64,000 nt of DNA from Rapana venosa (GCA_028751875.1 CM054158.1:6044082-6108081), one strand, 5' to 3'. Counted from the stretch's first letter, positions 1 to 12,739 are shown. Numbers and translations: made by a program. Notes: generated by a model not told the origin, from the letters alone.

Positions 1-1094
1 CGTTTTTGAAAAGGCTTTTGACAGCGGGACAGACAAGCAATCTGGAAACATCCTTCTCCACTATGGTGTGCCACCAGAGTTTGTCAGCATCATAAGCCAA
101 TTTTTATGAAGGATTCTCCTGCCAGGTCATCCACGGTGGAAGACTCTCCGACAGCTTGGGGAAATCTCTTCCGGCGTCAGACAGGCTGCTTGTTGTCTCC
201 ACTCTCTTCCTTGTGGTGCTGGACTGGGTGACAAGACGCCTATCAAGTTCCGGGGAAAGATATCCAATGGACCCTCATGACCAAAGCTGGAAGATCTCGA
301 TTTTGCCGATGACCTGGCTCTGCTATCCCACCGCCTGCAGCACATCCAAAGCAAAGTCACTGCCCTAGATACCACAGCTAGACGTTTGGCCTCAGGATCA
401 GTCAAGAGAAGACCAAGCTACTGCGTACCAACAACCAGCAAGAGGCTCCTGTCACCATCTCTGGGAAAGCAAGAGGATGTCAGTGAATTTGTGTACCTGG
501 GCAGTAAGATCAGCCAGACAGGAGGCACAGACGAAGACATCAAGCAAGAATAAAGAAAGCACGCCAAGCATTTGCCATCTTGAAACCCGTAGGAGAACAA
601 ATGCGATCTCCACAACCCCCAAAGCTCAGGATCTTCAACTCCAACGTGAAGTCTGTGCTTCTCAAAGGTCAGAAACTTGGCGGGTCATCAACACCAGCTC
701 CTCCAAATCCAGACCTTCATCAACGGATGTCTCCGGCAGATCCTTCATCTCAGATGGTTCGACAGAGTGCCAAGTACCGACCTGTGGATAAAGGCGAACC
801 AACAGCCTATGGAAGTCCAAGTAAGGCGGCGAAAGGGGCGTTGGGTGGGCCCACACCCTACGGAAGGAGCCTGGCAACATCACCAGACAAGCCCTCGAGT
901 GGAACCCGCAGGGGAAAAGGAAGAGAGGGCGCCCCAAACAGACCTGGAGGAGAAGCCTGCATAGTGAGCTGAGAGACTCCAGCCTGACATGGGAAGAGGC
1001 CAATACCCTTGCCAAGACAGGAGAAGGTGGGGGGGACGCTGTTGAGGCCATGCTCCGCTAGGAGCTAAAGGAATAAAAGAGAAGAAGAAGAAGA
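1..1094 (+). mobile_element. Non-LTR retrotransposon, 3' half (RT palm to C-terminus), decayed
   Basis: Read across frames, the plus strand gives the RT motif F-E-K-A-F-D at the very start, a V-R-Q segment near 175, F-A-D-D-L-A near 300-320, a Y-L-G block near 495 and a basic C-terminal block with KRKRGRPKQTW near 915-945. This order is typical of LINE reverse transcriptases. Frame changes and stops mean it cannot be translated as one protein. It ends in an AAG-rich simple tail near 1,080-1,094, a usual LINE 3' end. The 5' part lies outside the window. A minus-strand copy of the same general type is at 26.9-28.0 kb. The clade was not assigned. Confidence 0.8.
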
Positions 1095-2280
1095 ATTTAG
1101 GGATTTTGTATGTGTTTTTCAATGGGTTTAGATAGTACAGAGAGATTGAAATTGGCCCTGTAATTTGAAGGAGAAGAGCAGTTACCTGATTATGGACAGG
1201 TATAACTTTTGCCTTTTTAAAACTTGAGAGGAAAACATCTTTTCTCAATACACAAGTTGTATAGATATGTCAGTGTTTCAACAATAACCGGACTAGCGAG
1301 TTTTATAATCCAGCACTAACTTGTCTAGATCACGTTTCTAAAAATTCGTTTGCATTTTTATGCTTTCTAATACATCTAAAGGTTGTCATGGCTGGAGTTT
1401 TAAATGGAAAGTTAATATGTTTTTGAGTTAATATATTGTTGTAGGTAAGAAGATCATTTTCCCGCTTGACTTGTCACATGTTATAACTTTATTTACTACA
1501 TTTGAAAAATGGCTGTTTAATTCATCATTGATATGTCTTTAATGAACTGTTGACTTTTTGAAACATTTTTTATTACATAATGTATTGATGGCTTTCCAAA
1601 CTGGCAAGAGTCACTAGTGGTTATTAACAACTGTTGAAAGTAATACGCTTTGATCTGCATTTAATGGAATTCACTTTATTCCTTTGGGTCCTGAATTGTT
1701 CAAGTGTACCATGGGTTTTTTAGGGGGTTTCTTAAGTTTATCTCAGATTCTATGTCTTTTGTTATCCATGGAGGGTTTTGGTTTTTTTCTTTAAGTCTTT
1801 TTTTTATAAAGGGAGCATGTTTGTCATACACTGAGATAAATAGTTAATCCAAATTCAGCGCTTCATCTGGGTCTCTGATATGGTATACATCGTGGGAATG
1901 GCGAGTTCATCAGGTCCGAAAGAAAATTATCCTCACAGAAGTGTTTGAATTGTCAGGAATATATAGTTTTATGCCCAACTTTAGGAAGTTTTAAAGCACG
2001 CTTAAACCAAGTACAGCAGACAGATTATGATCACTGCATCCACATGACGGAGCACATACTTACTTCAGCTATGTGCTGTTTTGCGTTAGTGTAATTATAT
2101 CAATTAAAGTTACTGAGTTATCTGTTATACGTGTGGGTTTATCTATTAGTTGTTCCAGACCAAGCACTAAGAAGAAGGAAGGCACAGCTCTATTTCATGT
2201 TAAGTACAAATTCAATATATCATCATGGTCCTTTTTACTACAACAACTTGTTGCATAGAAAACGGTTGCATTCAGAAAAA
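1095..2280. other. AT-rich stretch without recognisable gene
   Basis: The sequence is AT-rich and of normal complexity. I see no open frame with recognisable protein similarity, no clear splice-bounded exon and no repeat family seen elsewhere in the window. Confidence 0.5.
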
Positions 2281-2282
2281 TT

Positions 2283-2330
2283 TTTAAAGCACTCACACAC
2301 ACTCACACACATACGCACACACACACACAA
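2283..2330. repeat. CA-rich microsatellite
   Basis: Imperfect CA repeat with occasional CT and TACG interruptions. Confidence 0.85.
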
Positions 2331-2559
2331 TCAATGCACCCTTGCCTTGATATGTATCAACAAGCATAGAAATAAGAACAGAATAAGCTAAAACCTTTTT
2401 AACTGTTTAATAAGATCCCCGAAACTAAAATTATAAAAACCATATCTCTCCACCATATATATATTGAGAGAGAGATATATCATCTACTCCATTACCCCCT
2501 CTGGGGTCGTAGGGGGACGCAGTGACAAACGCTGCAAACCATTTACCCCCCCATTTGCA

Positions 2560-2960
2560 GCTTTTGTGAGTGTGTATGTATGTGTTGTGTATGTATATGA
2601 GTGTGTATGTATGTTGGTGTGTATGTGTGTGGGTGTGTATGTATGTGGGTGTGTATGTATGTGAGTGTGTATGTATATGATGTGTATGTATGTGGGTGTG
2701 TATGTATGTGGGTGTGTATGTATGTGGGTGTGTTGTATTGGGTGTGTATGTATGGTGAGTGTGTATGTATGTGGGTGTGTAAGTATGTGAGGTGGTATGT
2801 ATGTGGGTGTGTATGTATGTGATGTGTGTGTGAGTGTGTATGTATTGGGTGTCTATGTATGTGGGTGTGTATGTATGTGGGTGTGTATGTATGTGAGTGT
2901 GTATGTATGTGGGGTGTATTGTGGGTGTGTATTATGTAGGTGTGTATGTATGTGGTGTAT
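2560..2960. repeat. TG/TATG compound minisatellite
   Basis: About 400 bases of a variable 14-18 base unit built from GTGTGTATGTATGTGG, repeated more than 20 times with small length variants. Open frames across it on both strands (Val-Cys-rich on plus, Thr-His-rich on minus) are consequences of the repeat, not genes. Confidence 0.9.
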
Positions 2961-3617
2961 ACAAAGGAAAAAGTCCTTTCCCATAAAAGTTCCAAACACA
3001 AATGTCAACATTTCCCCCAGTTTCCTGAACAATTAATAAATTCCTGCAAAAATCTTGACACTGACTCTAGCCTCTCCTTACACAATACAAGAACATGCCC
3101 AACTATTCCATAAATCTGCCAGTAATTTCACGAAGTATAAAAAAGCACATATACATGATCACATGCACACATCAATACAAAAACAGTTATGCACACAGAT
3201 GCACACCCCACACACACACACATACACAAACACACGCACAAACATACATAACAAAACAACACTTTTTTTAACACTCTGGTAAAACTATTTTGATATTCCA
3301 CATTGCTACCAAATTCTGTAATTTGGGTTGTTATAATCATATAAAACAGTTTACACTAAAGCTGCCATCGTATCTTTTTTTTCTCGGGCGCCCCCCTCCA
3401 CTGTGCTTTTCTTAATAATAAGCCTTGACTGCCTGGAATGTACAGGGTACAAACAACAACAATCCTATTTCAAAAGGGAAAATTAAACACAACACCCAAC
3501 ACTCCAATGCAAGCAAACGGAAACACTTTTTACGGGAAGTAACCTCTGTGAAATGTATCACTACAGTGACATAGTTTTCTCCCGTGATGATTTCCAGTGA
3601 TTGGCAATAGTCCTAGA
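2961..3617. other. Intergenic stretch with a CA repeat
   Basis: No gene is seen. A CA-rich microsatellite lies at about 3,196-3,250. The remainder is AT-rich and of normal complexity. Confidence 0.5.
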
Positions 3618-4388
3618 AAGCTTAAAGACCAGACTTGGAAAACAGAGCTGGAGCATATGGGATGGAGGTGAGCTCGGAGAAAAGTAAAGTACTTGTTAAC
3701 AGCACGACAACGCCACTGCTAAAATTTACATGAACGCCAACAACTGGAGGGGGTAGACGCTTTAAATACTTGGTGCTACACTCACAAAGGACGGGGCGAT
3801 CGACGACAGAATCAAGGTCAGAATAGCCATGGCAACATCTTCCCGACAAAACTCACCACCATATGGAAAAGTAAAAAGATCAGTTTCCCAATCAAAAATA
3901 AAGCTCTACAAAGCCCTAATTCAGACTATCCTGCTGTACGGAAGTGAACCTGGACATTGACTGCTGAAGCAGCAAAGCAATCCAGTCATTCGAAACAAAA
4001 TGCCATAGAAAACTACGGGGCATATCCTGGAGAGAACGAAATACCAATGAATTTGTCAAGAGTCAAATATCACGGCTGGCAGGACCACGGGAACCCCTTC
4101 TCACCATCGTCAAAAGAAAAACTGACATGGTTCGGCCACGTCACCCGCCACAACACTCTGCCAAAAACAGTACTGCAGGAACACTCGAAGGTGGCAGAAA
4201 GAGGGGAAGACAACAAGTCATGGATGGACAACATCAGAGAATGGACCGGATGAATGACTCGGCACTACTGCGCGAGCCGAGGACCGGGATGGATGGAGGA
4301 GGCTTTCCACAGCATTGTCTTTCGTGTTCCCCCACGACCGCCAAGGTCACGGGTTTTGATGATGATGAATGAGATGATGATGAGAAAG
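3618..4388 (+). mobile_element. LINE 3' end, second copy of the 52.5-56.0 kb family
   Basis: This segment is nearly collinear with 55,225-55,998. It shares the stretch encoding the Y-G-S-E block, the segment encoding W-F-G-H-V-T-R and the R-R-G-R-Q basic block, followed by W-M-D-N-I-R-E-W-T. It ends in a GAT/GATGAT-rich tail. Small indels break the frame. It is a 5'-truncated copy lacking the endonuclease and most of the RT. Confidence 0.85.
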
Positions 4389-4624
4389 CTGTCATTCTTC
4401 CAGCAGTGAAGGGTTAAAACAGAGAAAGATGGAGCGGGCTGGGTTGTCAGTCAAGTCATCCATAGTGGGCCCCCCTAAAGTAAGAAGACTATGGGGTATG
4501 TAACATCTAGTGATAACACTATCGCAGGGCCATGCTACTACAATTCATTGGACAAACGTCCCCTTCTGAACTACCACTCCCCGGTTGACATTTCTCATTC
4601 AGATATTGTCGTGAGTACAGGTCC
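4389..4624. other. Short spacer, nothing recognised
   Basis: No gene or repeat family recognised between the LINE 3' end and the minisatellite. Confidence 0.4.
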
Positions 4625-4760
4625 GCCTGAAACACACCAACACACATGCAACACTGATTTTCCCTACAGTACTGAAACACACATGCCAGCACACACGTCA
4701 ACACTGACTCCCCCACAGTCCTGAAACACACCAACACACACGTCAACATTGATCTTCCCT
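4625..4760. repeat. Three-copy minisatellite, unit about 47 bases
   Basis: The motif beginning TGAAACACACCAACACACA recurs at about 4,627, 4,673 and 4,722 with small length differences. It abuts the 3' tail of the minus-strand LINE fragment that follows. Confidence 0.7.
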
Positions 4761-5168
4761 TCTTTCTTTCTTTCATCTTCCGCTGGTGCCCTTCGGCGTC
4801 GCGGGGAGACACAGACGTCTGTCTGCAGCTAGGTGGGAGGCTTGATGTAGTGACAGGTCATGGGCTCGCAGGGTGTCAGCCACAGAGTTGCTCCATCATC
4901 TCCTTGGTCTACCTCTGGCTTTCCAGCCATTGTATTTGGTGGTGTATGCCCGTAGGGGTGGTTGGTTGGGCGGGATTCTAGTGAGGTGACCAAACCACCT
5001 GATCCTTTGTTTTTCGACATGGTGGAGAATTGGTGCTAGTCCGACCATGTCTCTGACACCTCATTCTTGATCTTGTCGCATCTGGTCTTGTTGACAGCTT
5101 TTCTCAGGCAGCGCATTTCACATGTGACCAAATTTTCTCTCTAAGCTTTTGTTAGGCCCATGTCTGAC
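4745..5168 (-). mobile_element. LINE C-terminal fragment, minus strand
   Basis: On the minus strand, joining two frames, the sequence reads E-M-R-C-L-R-K near 5,120, then R-I-R-W-F-G-H-L-T-R near 5,000, then A-R-G-R-P-R-R-R-W near 4,900, and ends near 4,790. A tail of AAAG repeats (TTTC on plus) lies at 4,762-4,775. The order R-x-x-x-G-H, then G-R-P-x-x-x-W, is the conserved C-terminal region of many LINE RT proteins. The domain is 5'-truncated and frame-broken. Confidence 0.75.
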
Positions 5169-5179
5169 CTGGTATGTGA

Positions 5180-5262
5180 GTGTTGGAACAAATTCAAAAA
5201 TCAAATTCAAAAGCTTTATTATCTCAAAGACAGAGAAATTCGGCGGGTTACTCGCCATAACA
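5180..5262 (-). mobile_element. Probable LINE 3' end, minus strand
   Basis: On the minus strand the sequence GAGATAATAAAGCTTTTGAA is followed by a repeated TTTGAA-type tail. This resembles the 3' ends of CR1/L2-group LINEs. No coding part is attached. Confidence 0.4.
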
Positions 5263-5759
5263 TAAAAACAATAAACATTTAAACATAATATTTAAAAACA
5301 CACACACTGTCCAACATCAGCACGCACCCATCATGAGATAAAATGCATCCACAAATCAGCAATATCTCAGCCAGCCACAAACCCACCCCAACAAAATCAC
5401 TTTACTCATGTGCGCACAAGTAAACCCGTACTCCGCACATCACAGTCACTTGCGCACAAGGCGCACCCCACGCTCGCACTTTGTAAACATTCGTACCCAT
5501 GCTCACGCATTTTAATAATATAAGTTAAATTGTTGTAACATGTTGAAATAAGACAAATATTAATTAAATTAATACTATGTTCTTTAAGATATTGAACAGT
5601 CTAAAATAATAACAGCGCACATATTTAACAAAAAAAAAACAAAACAACAACAAAATCATTTGTATAACATGTATAAGACAATATCATGAAGTTAATACCA
5701 TTCTATTAAAAACTGAACACAGTTTACACAAAAAAAATATTTTTAAAAGGTAGCCTTTA
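5263..5759. other. AT-rich stretch without gene
   Basis: A- and C-rich sequence with short A runs. No coding potential or repeat relation recognised. Confidence 0.45.
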
Positions 5760-5761
5760 GT

Positions 5762-5769
5762 CTCCCTCT

Positions 5770-5802
<33 letters not shown>

Positions 5803-5812
5803 TCCCTCTCTG
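5762..5812. repeat. CT microsatellite at LINE 3' end
   Basis: CT repeat of about 50 bases lying directly downstream (on the minus strand) of the Rex1-like LINE. The plus-strand copy at 19.4-22.4 kb also ends in the equivalent GA repeat. Confidence 0.85.
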
Positions 5813-5819
5813 TCGTGGC

Positions 5820-8800
5820 TTTAGTTCAATTCAGATTTATTATCATACATTTTTAATTACGAATTGGGGTTTGGGAATAAAACATTTTAAATCGCAGGGT
5901 TTCTAGACTTGGGTTCTCTGTAGCGCTTTTGAAAAGGGCAGGAGTTCAAAATTTTTTGCAAGCACTGTGTGTCATCACTCACAATCTGTCTAGCTCTGCC
6001 CTCTCACACGGCATTTCATACAATCATTCAGTTTCATTTGCTCACAGCCCACAATTTTGCCACATCTGGTTACAATCTTGTTTTACTATGTTTTTGTTTT
6101 TAACAGCGGGCCCCCCATACCAACAAACCAAGGAAAATGAAAGGACAGACTCAATAAAGCATCGGTAGAAATTTGGTAAAACTTTTACATTTACTTTAAG
6201 ACTCCGGAGTTTTGAAGGAAAAAGATGCGTGAGGGGCTTTTTCTATTTACAAGGTCTGTATTAGCATCAAAGTTTAGTTTTCATCAATAATAGTACCTAG
6301 ATATTTGTATTGGTGTACACCTCTACCTTTACACCATCAATGTAAAGATTTGGTATGGGCGGGGGGTCCCTGCGAAAATCAATCAACATTTCCTTAGTCT
6401 TTTTAACATTAAGGTCAAGACAGTTCTGTTTGAAACCAGGAGGAAACTCCTCAACTTGTTAAAATACATGACATGGGAATTAGACAGATCTTCCAGAGCA
6501 GAGTCATCAGAATATTTGATTAACGGTATAAGATCAGAGCCAGTGCAGTCATTTGTGTAAAGGGTAAAAAGGGATGGGGGACAGAACAGTGCCTTGGGAA
6601 GAACCAGTGGAAGTTGATCTTTGAGGGATATGGCTTTTTGAAATCAAACCCAAACTGTGCCCGGGTGTGTCAAAAAGCTCATTATCCAGAGAATTAACCG
6701 AGGACAGACATTTACTGAGAGCAGTTTGAAGCTAATAGATGGGGCTGAATGGTATTAAGGCAAAGAGAAGTCAATGAAAAGTATCCCAACAAAGGAGTCG
6801 GGTTTTTCTTTGGTGGGAATAAACATTATGCAGCAAGGTAATTGTAGCATCATTTGTGCTTCTGTTGGCTTTGTATGCAAACTGAAGAGGATCTAGATAT
6901 GAAGAAGTAGAGAAAAGAAGCCGTTTGAGAACGATTTGTTTAAAACATTTCATTACTATTGGAGTGAGAGCTACTGGTCTATAGTCATTTAAAGATTTGG
7001 GGTGATTATTTTTTGGAACAGGACAAATTATTGATTTTTCCAGAGACTTGGAACATGGCATGCTTTCAAAAACAGAGAAAACAAATCACTAAAAACATGA
7101 CACAATTGTTCCACACAAGATTTTAAAAGCCGCCCACAAATACCATCCACACCCACAGCCTTCCTCACATGCAAAAGCTTTAAATACTGATTTAACATCT
7201 GTAGCATGAACAGTAAAATCTTCATCATTCGAATCATTATCACAGACATTTTTTTGCAGGTTAGACAGAACAGATTTAAGCTCATTTTGTGATCTTCACG
7301 CTCAAAGCGGCAATAGAACTCATTCAGTTCATCAGCAAAAGCTTTTTGTTCCTCTAGTGGCATTGACTGTGTTGACATTTTTGAGTTTGCTTGCCCTGAA
7401 AGTATCTTTAAAAACCCTTCCACGCATTAGCCAAATGACCCCTCTGAAATTGTCTTATAAGATCTTTTAAAAATTTTCGAATTTTTTTTGAAGTTCCTTT
7501 TTTAATTGTTCTGCAGGGCCCTTTCTATCACCGCTCTGAAACGCTACTTTCTTTTTGTTTAGAGAGGATTTGAGTGTTTTTGTCACCCAAGGTTTATTGT
7601 TGGGAAATATCTTTACAGTTTTTTGTGGAATAATAAGATTTTCACAAAAAGAGATATATGCATGTACAACATCAGTCACTTCATCAACATTGTCACTTGA
7701 GTCAAGAAACACACTCCAGTCAGTACACTCAAAACAACCTTTCAACTCTTCCACACTCTCATGCGTCCACACTTTCACTTTTTGTTTTCACAATAGGGTC
7801 AGTTTTTATTTTGGGTTTATATGCAGGTATGAGGAAAATAATTTATTGTGTTGTGATCTGAGGTACCAAGAGGTGGCAAAGCAACAGACTTATAGGCTGT
7901 AAAATGTTCCCCCAAAAAATTTGTCAAGAATTTTGTGTTGACGGTAAAAGAAGTCACATATTGTTTAAAAGAAGGAAGAGCATGTTTTAAATCACAGTGG
8001 TTAAAATCGCCAAGCACAAAACAGGGCAAATCAGAGCATTCAATTGCAGTTCGTGTACTGTGTCAGAGATCTGGGAGGCGGCACGTGCAGCACAGGCAGA
8101 GGGAGCACATAGCACACTGTCACAAAACACTTGGCCAAACTCCCTTGGCAGATATTAGGACGGAGGACACTGACAACAATTCAACATCTGCAGTACACAC
8201 TTGCTTCTGACCTTGACATTCGCTCTTGCACACCAACTTTCATTCACGTACAGGCACACGCCACCACCTTGTTTTTTTTCCGCTCTCATCTTTCTCTCTT
8301 CCATTCGATACGGCACACCAAAACCATTCAAAGCCACACTCTCATCACTAATAAAATCGCTAAAACCAAGTTTCAGTAAAACAAAGTAAACATGAATTCT
8401 TATATCAGATAAAAAAATGTATGTTTTTCCTTGAAGTTCATCGAAATTAAAATTGCATCCATTGGTCGAATTTGATCGCACATTTGCTAAAACAATAGAG
8501 GGTAATGCAGTTTAAATTTGAATCGTCTCAAACGTCTTTTCACTCCTCCTCTACGGCCTCTTTTTTCGTGATGAGTTGGGTTCCAGAGTTCTGGCATTCT
8601 TAAAGTCACAGCGTAACTCAGAGGAATGTCATATAAACAAGAGTCGAGCAAAAAACAGATTTAATTTCTAAAAGTTTCTCTCTGAATAAGATATATGTAG
8701 GGCCTGTACCCGTGTTAACATGGCTGTCGTTTTCGAAATGGAAGGCAGGTACACATAAAAATCCACGCCCCTAATACACCACCACCACAAATAAAAACAA

Positions 8801-8940
8801 TCGGCACACATCCATCACTGGTATAGGACACTTATAACCCCTCACAGCAACACAATCACAGTCAAATTCTTCTTCTTTGCACCAAAATACAAAAAAAACA
8901 TCAGAGCTCGTAACCCTGCGGCCACCCAGCTGTGAAGCGC
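5820..8940 (-). mobile_element. Rex1/CR1-like LINE, about 3.1 kb, decayed but clean sequence
   Basis: On the minus strand, from right to left: an R-R-G-G-V-K basic block near 8,560; an endonuclease part with E-K-K-Q-G-G-G-V-C-L near 8,260 and F-V-L-G-D-F-N-H near 8,010; a T-S-D-H-N-T motif near 7,860; and an RT start with D-Y-R-P-V-A-L-T-P-I near 6,970, followed by L-D-P-L-Q-F-A-Y near 6,890. Stops and frameshifts are frequent. The RT motif with V-A-L-T and D-P-L-Q-F-A-Y is typical of the Rex1/Babar branch of the CR1 group. The 3' end is an AATAAATCTGAATT-type terminus followed by GA repeats. A second copy lies at 19,395-22,378 in the opposite orientation. Confidence 0.85.
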
Positions 8941-9084
8941 CACCACACAAAATGGCGTTGATAGTTTGCCTTTGGGGCTCATTGGGGTGCTGGAATGTTT
9001 TAGAAGGGGGGCGATTGGTAACTGACTGTGTTCGCTTTCTGGCATCTTGTTTATATCTCTCTGTCCAATTTTCCATCTTCATGA
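8941..9084. other. Junction of two minus-strand LINE fragments
   Basis: This lies between the 5' region of the Rex1-like element and an unrelated RT fragment. The exact junction cannot be placed by eye. Confidence 0.35.
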
Positions 9085-9575
9085 AGAGGCTGCCAAGTAT
9101 TTAATTCTTTGGTCTGTTTCAGCTGGGGCCGTTGATGTTGATGTCCAGCTTTCCTGGATTTCTGCTGACAGACAAACTTCTGTTTTGGTGTACGATCTTT
9201 TGTCATACCTCCACAATTTTTTGAGTTTGGGCTGTTGGGTCTTGAAGAGCTCTTGCCTATTCATCGGGGGCTGGGTCAGCAAAAAATAGTTCGTTCGGGG
9301 CCCAAGTCTGGGTTGGCTTCCTTTTTTGATTGGTCCATGTAATCACAAGAAAGGGAGAGAGTTTCAGCCTTCCCGACCCCCATGAAACCGGGGAAACCCG
9401 TCGGATGTTCCACTGGTGTTCGGGTGCGCTCATACGTTGGCAAAGATTGCTCTGATGTTATCAACAACTGCCCCTTAATCATACTGCCCAGGGTCTTTCC
9501 GAGTTTTTCTCTGTTGACTCGGTCGAAAACTTTTTTTTTGTCAACGAATACTGTAGGGAGGTCTTTTTGTATTCG
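9085..9575 (-). mobile_element. LINE reverse transcriptase fragment, minus strand
   Basis: Minus-strand frames contain K-V-F-D-R-V-N-R-E-K-L near 9,530, corresponding to RT motif 3, then I-K-G-Q-L-L, R-T-R-T-P-V-E and E-A-N-P-D-L-G-P-E near 9,310, and K-T-E-V-C-L near 9,170. Together they resemble a LINE RT palm domain. The Y/F-x-D-D motif is not intact in this copy. The fragment is frame-broken, and the smoothed sequence tract begins inside it. Confidence 0.6.
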
Positions 9576-12004
9576 ATGGGTCTTTCACACGCTGTCGGGG
9601 TGCGAAAAAGGGATCTGAAAAAAAGCAGCTATATAAAGCTTGGGCCAAACCAAGACAGAAGAGGGCACGCCAAGTACAGAATCGCAAGAAAAAATAACGT
9701 GGGTTTGGAAAACCTCCAAAAAAAAACTTGGGGGACTTATGGAAAATTAAGTGAAATTTGCAAAAACCCCAAGAAATTTTTTAAAGTGTGGGAAAACGAG
9801 AGAGTAAAGAAGACCATTCAAACCCAAAAACAGAGTGAATGAGCAGAGGAGAGGCCTCACAAAAAGAGGGAAAATTTGAAACGATGGGAAGAAATTTTTA
9901 AAGATCTTTTAAACCCCCCTTGCCCCATCGGGCCCCACTGACAGTAACGCGCTTTCCGCTGATTCCAATCGACCGCAGGGACAGTTGTGCGCCATTGGGC
10001 ATACTTTTCCCTCCACACAGATCTCGTAGTTTTCACACTAGTGCTGAAATTAGTGGGGGATGCGGGGGGGGTGCAAGGGTTTCCAGTGATAAATTTAGAC
10101 CACAAACATGCTGTGTGGGGGAGGGAAGGAAGAAATAACAGCCCCGACCGGAACGCTTTCAATGGTGCAGCGTGGGGGGAAAAAAATGGCGTTTTCTTAG
10201 TTGCAGCATTCATTTTTAGCCAGCGATAAATTAATTTATTGTCTTGCAAGTAAAAACATTTGAAAGAGAATTGAAATGATCCGAATTTAAACCACGAGGA
10301 AAAGGAGGAAAATGCTGCGTTAGGGAGAAAAAGTGAGCCTGAAAATAAGTGCTACAGGGCACATTCCGACCCGTGTACACACACGGACTGTGGAAAATTT
10401 GCCTCCTGGGGGCCCCGGCATAGACCCTGAAAATATCATTTTGCTGTTTCCATTTAAAACCACACTTTGCTTTTAAACGCAATGGCAGAAAAGAACAATA
10501 TGCCCATAAGAAAAAGCAAAAGGGAAAAAAAAATAGGTTCTGGGCTGCCAAGGTTTGAATGAGGAAAAGGGTAAAACGCCCCCCCCCCCCCCCCCCCCCC
10601 CCCCACCAAATTTTTGCTTTTTGGCGTGATTGACCCTGTGCCACAACTACAACTCTTTAGAGACCAAAATTAAAATTTTTTATTTTACAGAATTTCTTGG
10701 TTTTCGAATTTGTCACACCTGTGCTGAAAACACTGGTGACACTGTACAAAAATTACTTCTGTACACTTAAAAACATGGTAGCACACGAGATAAACGCATA
10801 AAAAAGGCCACGTTTTTTGAATATTCTTGTTTTCAAAAAAAAATATTTAAAACAAAATTCGTCTCTCGAGACTTACAAAAACAAAGGTGCTAGGGGACAT
10901 TGGTGAAACACCCTTTGAAGTACTTTGCACAAAACCAGGGGTAAACACTCAGTGGTATCTTTTTCCTTATTGACACAACATAACATGCTTAAAAAAAACG
11001 TCAAATCCATGCAGGGTTTGCTTTTTTTATCATATATACCAATTTTTACGTATGGTAAAAATAAGGTGCAATGCAAGACACGGGTGACCAGACACATAAA
11101 CTTGCCCTAAATGCAAGTACAAAGACAAAACCCTCTTGTGACAAAATTTCACTTGATAACTTGTCATGCACACACCAATTGTCTTAGGAGTAAATAATCA
11201 GAGGGGGAAAAAAACCTTAAAAGAATTCAAAATCTACAGGCAGTTTAGCTCTGAGAATCCACAACAAGAGTTAAAACATTTCGGGGAGGAAAATTGATCA
11301 ATTTACGTCACTGCAAAAAAATTAACATCTAAATATAAACAAAAAAGGGCTACTGGTGAAACATCCAATCTATCGTTTTTTGGGTTTTTATAACGCCAAC
11401 ACAAAAGGCTGTACTTGCTAAAATTTCACGTCTCCACAACAACAAGAAACACTGCCGAAACACCAATGATGCTGAAAAAAAATGACAAACATCACAAACC
11501 CCCCTTAAAAGGGGGAAAATTTAAAAACCCATGGGCCACTTTCCCCTGCTAAAACAGTGGAAAAGAACGCCAGTTTATCTTGATGGCGCCAAACGGACCA
11601 TTCATCTGGCCGGGCCCAGAGCTAAAAATAGCCACAGGGCAAGTTCCAGTTCTAAGTGCAGCAGAAAAGGGGGAAAAAACGACGCCGTTTTACTGTTTTT
11701 ACCCCAGCCCCGAAAAAATGGGGGACGGGATAGCTCATGGCGGAGCACCGCTTTCCCCCCGCCAAGTTAAGCAGGGCGGGCGTGGGTTTCCGTTGGATGG
11801 GGGACCGTTTGGCGCCCTTTGGGTTCAGTACAGTTCCCCCCGTTCACCCCCTGTAAATGGGGACCTGCCCCCTTTAGGGTCAGGGAAGGGAAAGCAGCGG
11901 GGAGAGGAGATGGGCGCCGCCCCCAATATGCGGGCCCTAGAGAAGTGAGGGCTCTGACACCCGCCCCCTACGCCTTAAGGGATGGACTCCTTTACCTTTT
12001 ACCC
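9576..12004. other. Smoothed sequence, no feature identified
   Basis: No similarity to the window's repeat families or to known proteins could be seen, partly because of the sequence quality. A poly-C run of about 26 bases lies at 10,579-10,604. Open frames here are rich in Phe, Lys and Pro, as expected from homopolymers. Confidence 0.4.
10579..10604. repeat. Poly-C run
   Basis: Uninterrupted C run of about 26 bases in the smoothed tract. Confidence 0.9.
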
Positions 12005-12112
12005 CGTAAGGGCAAAAAAAAGCAGGGAAACTCAAACAGAAGAGGGAGAAGGTCATCAATGTCAAACCCCCCCCTGGGAAAAAATGACAAAAAAGGAAAA
12101 GAAATCCCCGGT
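12005..12112 (+). mobile_element. 3' end of PHD-type LINE, smoothed copy
   Basis: This matches the reverse complement of 42,040-42,115, the end of the PHD-containing RT frame. The shared part runs from the segment for R-W-R-R-L-I-N-V-K through the stop and the ATGACAAAAAAGGAA tail. Several bases are changed to homopolymers. Confidence 0.65.
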
Positions 12113-12139
12113 GTATTGGTTTTGTAGATTCTGTCATCG

Positions 12140-12362
12140 TTCCCACCGGGACACAACACCTACTCTTATAAACGGGCCGGATTTAAGTGGCGCAAAAGTT
12201 CATGCGTTGCACACGGGGCCTCATTTTTTAGTCTCTCCAAAGGGCTTTTGGGGAGATGAGTCGCACTGAGTTAACCCCAGGGAAAATATCCCCCTTTAAC
12301 GGGAATCGAACCCGGGGCATCAGATGGAGCACAAAGTTCTAACCCCTAGGCTATCCCCCCCA
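12140..12362 (-). mobile_element. tRNA-headed SINE, minus strand
   Basis: At the right end, the minus strand carries an A-box-like TAGCCTAGGGGTTAGAAC and a B box GGGTTCGATTCCCG, about tRNA spacing apart. A SINE body shared with the copies at 24.5, 45.0, 56.1, 62.2 and 63.8 kb follows. There is no acceptor-stem pairing or complete cloverleaf, so this is a SINE and not a tRNA gene. Confidence 0.75.
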
Positions 12363-12599
12363 TTGCCGGTAATACAGACACCAGCCCCGAACAACCAAAC
12401 TATTCCTGCCCCCTCCCCTCAAGAGGGGTGGAGGCTAGACTGGTCACAAGCTGCTCTGAAGTGTCTGGCGGCTGAGGTGGTGGGCGGGGTCCAACAGACC
12501 ACAAGCACAAAAACCCAAAACCCCGCACATCTTCCCACCCCCCCCCCCCTCATCTCCAACATGCCCTCCCTCTCTCTCAATAAGGGAAAATCAGAAAAA

Positions 12600-12638
12600 A
12601 AAAAAAAGAAAAAAGAAAAAAAAGAAAAAAAAAAAGTT
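12600..12638. repeat. A-rich run
   Basis: Poly-A broken by single G residues, in the smoothed tract just downstream of the ENDOV exon. Confidence 0.7.
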
Positions 12639-12739
12639 TGGGAGGGGCACAAGGGCAGGCTTTCAAACCTACTTTTTAAAACCACCAAGTAGTGATTGGG
12701 ACATTAACAAAGCAAAAACAGAAAAAACCAAAACTTAAA

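Noticed and set aside
2464..3036. Val/Cys- and Thr/His-rich frames of 60-150 codons
   Set aside because: These are six-frame shadows of a TG/CA minisatellite.
12300..12362. tRNA gene on the minus strand
   Set aside because: A and B boxes are present, but no cloverleaf or acceptor stem; the sequence continues into a SINE body shared with other copies.
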